From positions 1 through 7,809 of the forward strand of contig JBOFIR010000273.1 in NCBI GenBank assembly GCA_051650265.1: a DNA stretch of 7,809 bases, given 5' to 3'. Numbering within the stretch: position 1 is the first letter of the stretch; the number at the start of each line of letters is the position of its first letter. This document shows, piece after piece, positions 1 through 7,506 of this stretch. A program made the translations under genes and the position numbers. This DNA is from JBOFEH01 sp051650265. GTDB taxonomy: Bacteria > Bacillota > Clostridia > Lachnospirales > Cellulosilyticaceae. Below the pieces are notes generated by a model. It worked only from the letters and a program-made list of their open reading frames with translations. It was not told the origin of the DNA and ran no database searches.

Positions 1-621
1 CTGCGCTATCGTACGTTCTGCAATCCATGTATCATAATGGTACTCCTCTGGAATAGGCCAGACACCTTCTACATCTTTCCCTAATAGCCCTATAGGTTCA
101 TTAAAATAATCTCTCCAATTTTTGCATCCCTTTTCTTCCATCCATACTGCATAATGTTGGCCAACTAAGTACTCTGCCGTATGATTACGTGCAAGCTCTA
201 CATGATCAAAACCATAAAAAGGTTCATCAAACTTACTCCAATACTCTAAATCATGAAAAAGAGGATAGGATTCTAAAGAAGGATACTCCTCCGTAGACTT
301 AACCGGTTGAAAATGCGCTTTCCCTACTAAGCTTGTGCGATAGCCTTGTTTTTGTAAGTAATCTCCAATCGTTGGGATGTCCTCTGGCAACTTCGTTCCT
401 AAAGTCCACGCTCCATGTTGTGATGGATACTGCCCTGTAATCATACTTGCTCTAGTCGGTGTACAAGTAGGGTTCGGTGTATACGCACGATTAAAATAGG
501 TCCCTTCTTTCACTAATTGATCCAAATAAGGGGTTTTGACTTCCGGATTAAATGCCCCTATTGTATCATAATGCTGTTGATCACTTGTAATAAATAAGAT
601 ATTCATTGGTTTTTGACTCAT
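1..621 (-). CDS. Sulfatase (Cys-type, S1 family), 3' part beyond the window
   Basis: This is the N-terminal 207 residues of a sulfatase; the frame is still open at base 1. Family members hydrolyse sulfate esters using a formylglycine made from an active-site Cys or Ser. The signature CTPTRASMITG begins at Cys53 (C-x-P-x-R), with the second conserved motif VGKAHF at 99-104 (Lys101, His103). The N-terminal strand NILFITSDQQ (7-16) supplies the metal-ligand position Asp14, followed by Gln rather than a second Asp, as in many choline-sulfatase or arylsulfatase-like members. The start at 621 is supported by AAGGAG at 634-629, seven bases upstream. There is no signal peptide, so the enzyme is probably cytoplasmic and would need an anaerobic radical-SAM sulfatase-maturating enzyme encoded elsewhere. 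It follows the MATE gene after a 106-base AT-rich gap, where TATAAA at 694-689 is a weak -10 candidate without a good -35. Substrate cannot be told: sulfated glycan is inferred from the neighbouring glycosidases, and phosphonate or phosphodiester hydrolase relatives share this fold. Confidence 0.93.
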   Translation of the reverse strand, partial: MSQKPMNILFITSDQQHYDTIGAFNPEVKTPYLDQLVKEGTYFNRAYTPNPTCTPTRASMITGQYPSQHGAWTLGTKLPEDIPTIGDYLQKQGYRTSLVGKAHFQPVKSTEEYPSLESYPLFHDLEYWSKFDEPFYGFDHVELARNHTAEYLVGQHYAVWMEEKGCKNWRDYFNEPIGLLGKDVEGVWPIPEEYHYDTWIAERTIAQ

Positions 622-628
622 AAGTACA

Positions 629-634
629 CTCCTT
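629..634 (-). promoter_or_regulatory. Ribosome binding site of the sulfatase gene
   Basis: AAGGAG on the minus strand lies seven bases before the ATG at 621-619. It fixes the start of the truncated sulfatase at Met1 rather than at the internal Met6. Confidence 0.85.
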
Positions 635-727
635 GATTTGTATAATACTTTTAAAATAATGAATAATTTTTAATACATCTTTCTTTATTTTATACTATTT
701 ATTCTGCTTATTCCACATTTTTTCATT

Positions 728-2104
728 TTATACACACAAATCATTCACTGGGTTTGTTAACTTCTTAATCCAGCGATACCGATTCACCTTAATTGCAGCG
801 GCTACACACTTAAAGATTTGATCACTATTTAGACAGCATACTACCACTACAGGAGACCACTCCCAAACAAATGCAGCTAAAAAAGAAACAGGTAAGACAA
901 TACACCAAATACTAATTAAATCATTAATCATTACGAACCGTGTATCCCCTCCACCTCTTACAATGCCTGTCAAAACAGGCATCTGATACGCTGTCCCAAT
1001 GCAAGTAACACAGAGCACTAATAAGAATGCATTGGCTAACTCTTTTGTTTCTGCTGATAAATTATATAAGCTGAGTATAGGCACCCTCAGTACAAATAAA
1101 GCTATACTGGTCAATAGTCCTATTCCAATAAAGATTACTTGTAATGTTTGTGTATACGATTTAACCGCATCTAATTTTCCTGCACCTATCGTTTTGCCTA
1201 TAATGATGGTGGCTGAGGCGCTGGCTCCTACAGCTGCTACTTTTAAAATAAGAAATAAGGTTGACGCGACACTATTAGCCGCAATAGCATGGGCATTCAT
1301 ATGTCCCAAAATAACTGTTTGTAAAGCAGTTGAAGCCCCCCACATAGTTGCTACTATAAAAACGGGTAAACTCACCTGCCAATAATCTTTTAATAAAGCA
1401 TAATCCAATTTAAAATACATCTGTAGCTTCAGTCTTAATTTCTTTTCTTTAAAAACAATGAAATAAAGGACAATCCCTAGCTCTACACATCTTGCTGTTA
1501 ATGTCCCGATCGCAGCACCTCTTACCCCAAGTTCTGGCGCCCCAAATCGTCCATAAATTAAGATATAATTGATACAACAGTTAATCAATAGTGTGGATAT
1601 AGAAATATAAAAAGCTATTTTTACTGTTTCTACACTTCGTAGTGTTGCTAATAAAAGTGTGGTAATAGCAAAAACAACATAGCTCCATCTGATAATCTGT
1701 AAGTAGTGCATCCCTTCTAAAATGATCGCTTTATCATTTGTAAAAAGTCCCAGAACTTGATGCGGAAAACAAGTCACAATCACAAATAAAACAATAGCAA
1801 TCACAAGTCCCATTCTAATAGCAATGGCTGAAAGCTTTCTTATCGGTTCTAGTGTTTTTTGTCCCCAGTATTGACTTGCTAAAACGACTGCACCATCACC
1901 AATCCCATTCATCATTTGTTGTAAAATAAATTGAATTTGATTGACTGCTGCAACACCTGCTAAAGCTACTTCACTATAGGCCCCTATCATAATATTATCA
2001 ATCAAATTGACACTCAAAACTAAAATATTTTGTAATACCAAAACAAAAAATAACGAAAAAAAGTTACTATAAAATGCTTTTTCCTTCGTTAACCTCAACA
2101 TCAT
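728..2104 (-). CDS. MATE-family multidrug/Na+ antiporter
   Basis: A polytopic membrane protein of 458 residues with about twelve hydrophobic segments, the normal length for multidrug and toxic compound extrusion (MATE) transporters. These export cationic or other small molecules in exchange for Na+ or H+. Recognisable family motifs, numbered from the chosen start, are VNLIDNIMIG (32-41) in TM1, APELGVRGAAIGT (189-201) at the end of the first half, and GIVRGGGDTRF (380-390) in the second half. The C-terminal DQIFK...NRYRWIKKLT is also typical. The open frame begins at 2116, but that ATG has no ribosome binding site. GGGAG at 2114-2110 sits 5 and 8 bases before tandem ATGs at 2104 and 2101, so one of those is the likely start. 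The gene lies 55 to 70 bases after the mannosidase gene with an intrinsic terminator between, so it is probably not simply co-expressed. The substrate is unknown; a role linked to glycan breakdown is not shown by the sequence. Confidence 0.95.
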   Translation of the reverse strand: MMLRLTKEKAFYSNFFSLFFVLVLQNILVLSVNLIDNIMIGAYSEVALAGVAAVNQIQFILQQMMNGIGDGAVVLASQYWGQKTLEPIRKLSAIAIRMGLVIAIVLFVIVTCFPHQVLGLFTNDKAIILEGMHYLQIIRWSYVVFAITTLLLATLRSVETVKIAFYISISTLLINCCINYILIYGRFGAPELGVRGAAIGTLTARCVELGIVLYFIVFKEKKLRLKLQMYFKLDYALLKDYWQVSLPVFIVATMWGASTALQTVILGHMNAHAIAANSVASTLFLILKVAAVGASASATIIIGKTIGAGKLDAVKSYTQTLQVIFIGIGLLTSIALFVLRVPILSLYNLSAETKELANAFLLVLCVTCIGTAYQMPVLTGIVRGGGDTRFVMINDLISIWCIVLPVSFLAAFVWEWSPVVVVCCLNSDQIFKCVAAAIKVNRYRWIKKLTNPVNDLCV

Positions 2105-2109
2105 TCCAT

Positions 2110-2114
2110 CTCCC
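2110..2114 (-). promoter_or_regulatory. Ribosome binding site deciding the MATE start
   Basis: GGGAG on the minus strand, 5 bases before ATG 2104-2102 and 8 bases before ATG 2101-2099. It overlaps the first possible ATG (2116-2114), which is preceded only by the terminator U-tract. This argues that translation starts at the tandem ATGs and not at 2116. Confidence 0.65.
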
Positions 2115-2118
2115 ATTC

Positions 2119-2164
2119 AAAAAAAGTATTAAGAACACCACTTGCAATGGGCTCTTAATACTTT
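2119..2164 (-). terminator. Intrinsic terminator after the alpha-mannosidase gene
   Basis: Perfect 12-base inverted repeat: AAAGTATTAAGA (2123-2134) and TCTTAATACTTT (2153-2164), enclosing 18 bases in which CCA and TGG can pair further. On the minus strand the stem is followed by seven U residues (complement of A 2119-2125). It begins seven bases after the GH38 stop codon (2174-2172), so it would end the GH3-GH38 transcript. The stem is AT-rich, so some read-through into the MATE gene is plausible. Confidence 0.85.
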
Positions 2165-2171
2165 GGTTTAA

Positions 2172-5100
2172 TTAATAGCTCACTTTGAGTGTTTTAATTT
2201 CAAATGGCTTAAAGGTTAAATCTAAGTTTTCAGTTGTTGCAAATGATTCTTGTACTTCTTCTAACATATTGGTCAGACTGATTGCTTGTGGTTTATGCTG
2301 GAATTGCACTTTTGTATGTGTATAAGTTCCCTCTGCTTCATATAAACGTAATATATAAGCCTTCTCACACGTTTCACAAGGCTTTATGGTTTCAATAATA
2401 ATATTAGCCTGAGTGGTGTGAACAAATGATGGTATGCTTCTATTTCCTCTCACTTCAATCGGTTTGTAATTGAGTGCATATGCAGGTTTGATGACATTTT
2501 CTGTACTAAATCCTCCTTGATGTGGTGCAAAAGCATATTCACAGTAATGTTGACCTTTATCTCCCCTATCATCTGGCCTACATCCACCTTTATGAAGGGA
2601 TAACCTCATTTGACCTTCATACACTGAAATCCCATACTTACAATCATTTATTAAAGCGATGCCATATTGTGTTTCTGAAAGATCCGTATATTTGTGATTA
2701 AGTACTTCAAATTGCGCTTGTTCAATAGACGTATTACGAGTCGTCTGACGTTTGAGATACCCAAATTGAATTTCTTGTCTTACAAAGTCACTGAAAATAG
2801 ACGTATCAAAAGCTGTTTTTAAGAAACGATGGTTATCTTGCCAATCTATTAAAGTCTCAAATTTTACAATGGGTGAATGGGCATAGAAAATCATATCTTG
2901 TTTGAGTGTGGAGTGTGGCGTGAGCTGATAGCTACTGCGTATACGAAGCTCTACGGCCCCCTCAGCAACAACTTCTCGTTTCATTAACTTAGCAGTATCC
3001 TTTAGCTTTAATTGCATATCCGCATCTACATCCCAATTATCCCAAGCAGTAGGTACATCCTCTGCTATTAAAAAGGTATTGAGTGCATAGCCTTCTCCTC
3101 TAAGTTCCCGCTGTGCTAAGCGGTCTACAAAACTTGTTATATAACCGTTTTCATCAAAACTCACCTTTGCAAACGGTGTTATAATATGATCCTCATTGAC
3201 TTCAAAAACCGATGGGCTTTCTACTTCTCCTGGTTCAAGCTGAATCACCTGACTCGCATACGGGTCAATGGCAATGCCTGCTACCATCAATTTTTTATGC
3301 CCATATAAATCTTCTATAATTTGTTGTGGATATCCTCCTGCTATCTTAAGTCCATCTTGATTAGCAACTGCTAAACTATCTTGTTTTACAAAAGAAGTAG
3401 GATTCACAAAGGTAATGGTGCGTGCTTGATCTTGGGCTAACACAGTTATAGCCTGCTCAGTTAGTTGTGTCACCTCATTCAGCACATTAGTCATGGCCGC
3501 TTTGCACTCATCATGCACTCTCGGGATACAAGTACCAGGTAAAATGTCATGGAATTGGTTGACTAACACTGTATTTTGATGTACTCGATAGTGTGTATCT
3601 GTCGCTACTGTATCTGTTGCCACTGCATTTTGAACTGTTAGATATTCCAAATTATGTAAGGCAATTTCTGCTAGACGATTGTTGCGTTTAATTTCATGTT
3701 GATTAGTTAAAGTTCCTCTATGCAATTCTAGATAAAGTTCTCCACTATATGTAGAAGGATGTACTACTGATTGTTCCAGCTCCTGCATAAACCCACTCAC
3801 ACTTGTATGTTCCATTTTGGGACAGCCTTCTAGGTCTTTACATCTTCTAGCCATCTCGATCATTTCAAACTGAGGTCCACCCCCTCCATCTCCAAATCCA
3901 TAAGACACTAATTTACGATTAGCCACATGCTTTTGTTTCACGCTATCATTATTGCTTTGGTCATGTAAAAGCGGGTACACATCTGCAGGTGAGGGCCATA
4001 TGTGTGTTTTATTAAAGTGAGCAAAAACTTTGGTACCATCTATTCCCTTCCACCAAAAAGTATCATAAGGAAATGTATTGGTATCATTCCAAGCAATTTT
4101 AGTGGTCAAGAAGTAGTCTACGCCACAGCCTTTCATAATCTGAGGAATAGCCGCTGAGTAACCAAAAGTATCTGGTAGCCAAAAAGCATCTGAAGTATAG
4201 CCAAAGTGCTCTCTTGTAAATCTTTGTCCCCATAAAAATTGTCTAATCATCGATTCACCTGAAGTAATATTACAATCACATTCTACCCACACACCGCCAT
4301 TCGGTTCATAGCGTCCTTCTGCTACTTTCTCTTTGATCCTTTCAAATAACTCAGGATAATGTACTCTAATCATTTCACCATGGTAAGCTGAACTCTGAAC
4401 AAATTGATACTCTGGATAACACTCCATCAAAGTCATTTGATTCGCATAGGTCCTTGCACATTTTTTGATCGTTTCATCCAAATGCCACAACCAAGCTGTA
4501 TCCATATGACTATGTCCAATAATGCCTACAGATGGCTCAGAAGGTCCATTGGTTTGCCTCAAAGCTTCTGCCATTATCTCGCGCCCAGTTCTCAAGGTTT
4601 CTAATAAAACTGCTGGCTCTACTGCTTCTATATCGTAATAAAGCACTTCATGAAGCCTTGTCATGACCTTTATAATTTCTGCTTTACGATAACTCGTATC
4701 TGGCAATACTTTCATTAATTCTAACAATGTACGTAAGTCAAAGTAGAAATCTGCTATCGTTTCATTTTTTATACAAACATCTATTGATTCGTAAGTAAAT
4801 TTAAAATCAGGAATCGTTTCGTTTTCAAAGGGTTGGGTTCCTTTGATGTAGTGACCTGTATAGCACTCCAATGCAAGTGCTATTTTTTGTCCCTCTAGTG
4901 GCTCCTTTGCAATCATCTTGCAATAATGATTACCATGAGAACCCATAAGTATTTTAGAAGCAAAATTCCCAAAAGGCTGACCATCTACCCAAAGTAATCC
5001 TTCATAGCCACCCACCTGAGGGCGAAGAAATAAAGATATCCCTTCAAATTTTTGTGGGACAGTGTATGCCCCTACAAACCAACAATACATATATGCTTCT

Positions 5101-5288
5101 CCACCCCATATCTCACCGCTTTTAATCGGTGAAGTCAGTGCTTGATCAGGCATTTGATACAGTTGTTCCTTTGTTTGATACGCCGTTACTTCAATGGTAT
5201 CTATTTTTTCAAAAATCTTAGAAAAAATCATTTCTTCAAATCGTTTTAATTTGCCTAGCATACGCTGGATTTGTATTTGATTAAGCAT
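2172..5288 (-). CDS. Alpha-mannosidase, glycoside hydrolase family 38
   Basis: A 1038-residue class II alpha-mannosidase, the usual length for the cytosolic Ams1/MAN2C1-like branch of GH38. The family are metal-dependent (Zn or Co) retaining enzymes that release terminal alpha-mannose. An N-terminal domain (about 1-250) precedes the catalytic barrel. GHSHMDTAWLW at 258-268 supplies the metal ligands His259/His261/Asp263 region, WLPDTFGYSAAIPQI at 370-384 carries the nucleophile Asp373, GFGDGGGGP lies at 464-472, ELHRGTLTNQ at 521-530, and NQFHDILPG at 577-585 contains the metal-site His580. The long C-terminal beta-rich part (about 620-1038) is typical. There is no signal peptide, so it probably acts on imported oligosaccharides. 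The start is supported by AGAGGGG at 5300-5294, five bases upstream and inside the GH3 3' end. Only two bases separate the genes, which indicates translational coupling. Residues 556-565 are a five-residue tandem duplication (VATDT twice). Exact linkage specificity cannot be read from sequence. Confidence 0.97.
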   Translation of the reverse strand: MLNQIQIQRMLGKLKRFEEMIFSKIFEKIDTIEVTAYQTKEQLYQMPDQALTSPIKSGEIWGGEAYMYCWFVGAYTVPQKFEGISLFLRPQVGGYEGLLWVDGQPFGNFASKILMGSHGNHYCKMIAKEPLEGQKIALALECYTGHYIKGTQPFENETIPDFKFTYESIDVCIKNETIADFYFDLRTLLELMKVLPDTSYRKAEIIKVMTRLHEVLYYDIEAVEPAVLLETLRTGREIMAEALRQTNGPSEPSVGIIGHSHMDTAWLWHLDETIKKCARTYANQMTLMECYPEYQFVQSSAYHGEMIRVHYPELFERIKEKVAEGRYEPNGGVWVECDCNITSGESMIRQFLWGQRFTREHFGYTSDAFWLPDTFGYSAAIPQIMKGCGVDYFLTTKIAWNDTNTFPYDTFWWKGIDGTKVFAHFNKTHIWPSPADVYPLLHDQSNNDSVKQKHVANRKLVSYGFGDGGGGPQFEMIEMARRCKDLEGCPKMEHTSVSGFMQELEQSVVHPSTYSGELYLELHRGTLTNQHEIKRNNRLAEIALHNLEYLTVQNAVATDTVATDTHYRVHQNTVLVNQFHDILPGTCIPRVHDECKAAMTNVLNEVTQLTEQAITVLAQDQARTITFVNPTSFVKQDSLAVANQDGLKIAGGYPQQIIEDLYGHKKLMVAGIAIDPYASQVIQLEPGEVESPSVFEVNEDHIITPFAKVSFDENGYITSFVDRLAQRELRGEGYALNTFLIAEDVPTAWDNWDVDADMQLKLKDTAKLMKREVVAEGAVELRIRSSYQLTPHSTLKQDMIFYAHSPIVKFETLIDWQDNHRFLKTAFDTSIFSDFVRQEIQFGYLKRQTTRNTSIEQAQFEVLNHKYTDLSETQYGIALINDCKYGISVYEGQMRLSLHKGGCRPDDRGDKGQHYCEYAFAPHQGGFSTENVIKPAYALNYKPIEVRGNRSIPSFVHTTQANIIIETIKPCETCEKAYILRLYEAEGTYTHTKVQFQHKPQAISLTNMLEEVQESFATTENLDLTFKPFEIKTLKVSY
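3594..3623 (-). repeat. 15-base tandem duplication inside the GH38 gene
   Basis: Two adjacent 15-base copies (3594-3608 and 3609-3623) differ at two positions, both synonymous third codon positions, and encode VATDT-VATDT (residues 556-565). They sit in the loop just before the NQFHDILPG metal-site motif, a region that probably tolerates insertions. Confidence 0.8.
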
Positions 5289-5290
5289 AT

Positions 5291-7363
5291 TTACCCCTCT
5301 TCATAATATGATTGAAATCTTATTTGACAACTTGTTCCTTTTTGCAAACGGCTATCTGTAGCAACTATCACTGTGCAGTCACCTGCTGGTAGATACTTCT
5401 CTCCTTGTTCATCAATTAATAAGAGGTGCTCTATCGGTATAGTCATCTCTAATGTTTGCGCTTCTCCTATTAACAGATACACACGTTCAAACCCAATTAA
5501 TCGGCACCTTGGCTGACGTTTAGACTCCCCTTCTGCATAAGTCACATAAAGTTGAATCACTTCATCTCCTGCACATGTACCTGTATTCATTAATGTCACA
5601 CTTACATGCATACAATCTCCTACTTGCTTACATGTTATCTGTTTATACTCAAAAGTCGTATAACTTAATCCATAGCCAAAAGGATATAACACGTCTCCCT
5701 CAAAGTAACGATAGGTACGGTTTTTCATCTCATAACATTCAAAAGGTGGTAAGGATGCTATATCATAATAAAAGGTTACTGGTAATCTGCCACTGGGATT
5801 AGTTTTACCAAATAAAATGTTTCCTAATGCCCTTCCACCAAGTGCTCCGGGATAGAAACATTGAATGACTGCATTACATACCTTTTGCTCTGTCAAATTA
5901 ATAGCACTTCCTGATACATTCACAAATACAATAGGTTTGCCTATGGCTTGAATTGCTTGAAAAAGTTGCTTTTGAGCATTGGGTAATTCTAAATCCTTTT
6001 TATCTCCACTCATTTGACCGTTGTAAGCATCTCCTTCTTCTCCTTCCATAGAAGGATTAAGTCCCATAATCATAATCACAACATCACTTCTTTTGGCGAC
6101 TATCAATGCTTCATGGAGTGGATGCTCTGCCCATGCCTGTAGATCTTCCCTAAAGCTCTCACATCCTCTAGCATAGTAAACTTTTCCCTCTGCTTGTTCT
6201 TGAACCCCTTTTAATAAGGTCACATACTCTGAAGGTGTCCCATTGTAATTCCCTAGCAACACACTCTGATCATCTGCATTGGGTCCTATAACAGCTATAG
6301 ACATCTTGGGACTTAGCGGGAGTATGCCATCATTTTCTAATAACACAATACTCTCTTCTGCCATTCGTAAATTAAGTGCCTGATGCTGCTCACATCCTAT
6401 TACATCATAGTCAATTTGATGATAAATACACGCCTCATCAAACATCCCTAAACGAAATCTTGCTTCAAATAATTTCTCTACCGCTGCAGTAATAGTGTCC
6501 TCACTTACTAAGTCACATGCTACTGCTGTCTTGAGCCATTGATAAGCATCTCCACAATTCAGATGACAGCCATTATTCACCGCCAAAGCCGCACTCTCTG
6601 CTTTATTCGCCGTAACTTTATGATACTCATTGATATCACAAATGGCTCCACAATCTGAAACGACATACCCTTGAAATCCTAAGGTTTCAAATAAGGTTTT
6701 TTTCAGGTAAGTTTCACTCCCACAACAAGGTTCCCCATTAATACGATTGTACGCCCCCATAACAGCTGAAGGGTCTGCATGTTTAATACAATACTCAAAC
6801 GCCCAAAGATAAGTCTCAAACAAATCTTTAGCCTCTACCTTTGCATCAAAACTATGTCTTCCTCCCTCTGGTCCGCTATGTACAGCATAATGCTTAATTG
6901 TTGCATCTACCTTACGCCAGTTTGGGTCTTCTCCTTGAAGCCCTTTAATAAAAGCAGCTCCCATCTCTCCTGTGAGATAAGGATCTTCCCCATAAGTTTC
7001 ATGCCCTCTTCCCCAGCGAGGATCTCTAAAAATATTAATATTAGGGGACCAATACGTTAACCCTTGATAAATCTCTGTATAGCCAAATTGTTTGTAACTA
7101 TTATACTTTGCACGTGCTTCATCTGAAATGGCTGTTGCCACCTCAAAAAGTAAGGTTTTATCAAAACTTGCTGCCATTCCAATAGCTTGTGGGAATACTG
7201 TTGCAACGCCTGAGCGTCCCACACCATGTAAACATTCATTCCACCAATTATATTCTGGAACCCCTAGCCTTTCAATCGCTGGGGCATCATACTTCATTTG
7301 AGCCATTTTCTCTGCTAGTGTCATTTGAGCGACTAAGTGTCTAGCCCGTGTTTGATAATCCAT
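5291..7363 (-). CDS. GH3 beta-glycosidase (beta-xylosidase/beta-glucosidase type)
   Basis: A 690-residue glycoside hydrolase family 3 enzyme that would release terminal beta-linked sugars by a retaining mechanism. The N-terminal TIM barrel (about 1-310) contains EYNWWNECLHGVGRSG (37-52), RDPRWGRG (113-120), YGEDPYL (124-130), KHYAVHSGPEGGRH (157-170) and YVVSDCGAI (233-241), with nucleophile Asp237. The alpha/beta sandwich domain (about 340-545) contains VIGPNA (358-363), GNYNG (371-375) and GLNPSMEGEEGD (434-445), where Glu440 or Glu442 is the likely acid/base. A fibronectin III-like domain follows (about 585-670). WWNE-LHGV, EPCCGS and GNYxG resemble the bacterial and plant beta-xylosidase/arabinofuranosidase branch. 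The KH(F)PGHG-type motif of NagZ hexosaminidases is absent. There is no signal peptide, so it is probably cytoplasmic. AGGAGG lies seven bases before the ATG. It is first in a tight unit with the GH38 gene. Xylosidase is my preferred call over glucosidase, but sequence alone cannot settle it. Confidence 0.95.
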   Translation of the reverse strand: MDYQTRARHLVAQMTLAEKMAQMKYDAPAIERLGVPEYNWWNECLHGVGRSGVATVFPQAIGMAASFDKTLLFEVATAISDEARAKYNSYKQFGYTEIYQGLTYWSPNINIFRDPRWGRGHETYGEDPYLTGEMGAAFIKGLQGEDPNWRKVDATIKHYAVHSGPEGGRHSFDAKVEAKDLFETYLWAFEYCIKHADPSAVMGAYNRINGEPCCGSETYLKKTLFETLGFQGYVVSDCGAICDINEYHKVTANKAESAALAVNNGCHLNCGDAYQWLKTAVACDLVSEDTITAAVEKLFEARFRLGMFDEACIYHQIDYDVIGCEQHQALNLRMAEESIVLLENDGILPLSPKMSIAVIGPNADDQSVLLGNYNGTPSEYVTLLKGVQEQAEGKVYYARGCESFREDLQAWAEHPLHEALIVAKRSDVVIMIMGLNPSMEGEEGDAYNGQMSGDKKDLELPNAQKQLFQAIQAIGKPIVFVNVSGSAINLTEQKVCNAVIQCFYPGALGGRALGNILFGKTNPSGRLPVTFYYDIASLPPFECYEMKNRTYRYFEGDVLYPFGYGLSYTTFEYKQITCKQVGDCMHVSVTLMNTGTCAGDEVIQLYVTYAEGESKRQPRCRLIGFERVYLLIGEAQTLEMTIPIEHLLLIDEQGEKYLPAGDCTVIVATDSRLQKGTSCQIRFQSYYEEG
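5294..5300 (-). promoter_or_regulatory. GH38 ribosome binding site within the end of the GH3 gene
   Basis: AGAGGGG encodes part of the last residues (Glu-Glu-Gly) of the GH3 protein and lies five bases before the GH38 ATG. The GH3 stop codon (5293-5291) lies between the two, so ribosomes finishing GH3 are placed to start GH38. Confidence 0.75.
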
Positions 7364-7370
7364 CTTTTTT

Positions 7371-7376
7371 CCTCCT
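7371..7376 (-). promoter_or_regulatory. Ribosome binding site of the GH3 gene
   Basis: A consensus AGGAGG on the minus strand lies seven bases before the ATG at 7363-7361. This supports the assigned start of the GH3 protein. Confidence 0.88.
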
Positions 7377-7393
7377 ACTCTTTATCCTTGTTC

Positions 7394-7423
7394 CTTATAA
7401 CTATTCTCTTTTTGTATTGTCTA
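7394..7423 (-). promoter_or_regulatory. Candidate sigma-A promoter for the GH3-GH38 unit
   Basis: TAGACA (7423-7418, five of six matches to TTGACA) and TATAAG (7399-7394, five of six matches to TATAAT) are separated by 18 bases. Transcription would start near 7387, leaving a leader of about 25 bases before the GH3 ATG. It lies between the upstream terminator and the ribosome binding site, where a promoter is needed. AT-rich DNA gives such matches by chance, so this is a moderate call. Confidence 0.5.
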
Positions 7424-7466
7424 ATCCTTCTTTTATAGTCAGAATATTAATTTATATTTTATTTAC

Positions 7467-7506
7467 AAAAAAAGAGCAAGAACCCTTATAAGTTCTTACT
7501 CTTTTT
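7467..7506 (-). terminator. Intrinsic terminator upstream of the GH3 gene
   Basis: Long inverted repeat: AAAAAGAG (7469-7476) and AAGAAC (7478-7483) pair with GTTCTT (7492-7497) and CTCTTTTT (7499-7506). There is one mismatch (7477/7498) and an eight-base loop. Seven A residues at 7467-7473 give a U7 tract on the minus strand. On the plus strand the same arm ends in five Ts, so it could act in both directions. It probably ends whatever was transcribed from the right, isolating the GH3 promoter. A leader attenuator for GH3 is the alternative. Confidence 0.82.

Noticed and set aside
642..694. Promoter for the sulfatase gene in the 106-base gap
   Set aside because: TATAAA (694-689) and TATTAT (647-642) resemble -10 boxes, but neither has a -35 match at proper spacing, and the second would start transcription at the ribosome binding site. 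In such AT-rich DNA this is not enough for a call.
999..1385. Plus-strand open frame of 128 codons
   Set aside because: It lies wholly inside the MATE gene in antisense, has no ribosome binding site or recognisable domain, and MATE family motifs run through the same DNA on the other strand.
4404..4604. Plus-strand 66-codon frame inside the GH38 gene
   Set aside because: It is antisense to the GHSHMDTAWLW metal-site region of a well-supported enzyme and has no signals of its own.
5575..5802. Plus-strand 75-codon frame inside the GH3 gene
   Set aside because: It is antisense to the conserved C-terminal part of GH3, with no ribosome binding site or known domain.
6779..7060. Plus-strand open frame of 93 codons inside the GH3 gene
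   Set aside because: It is antisense to the conserved catalytic barrel of GH3 and its translation has no recognisable motifs.
7057..7239. Minus-strand 60-codon frame overlapping the GH3 gene
   Set aside because: It is an out-of-frame shadow of the conserved GH3 N-terminal region, which contains clear family motifs in the main frame.
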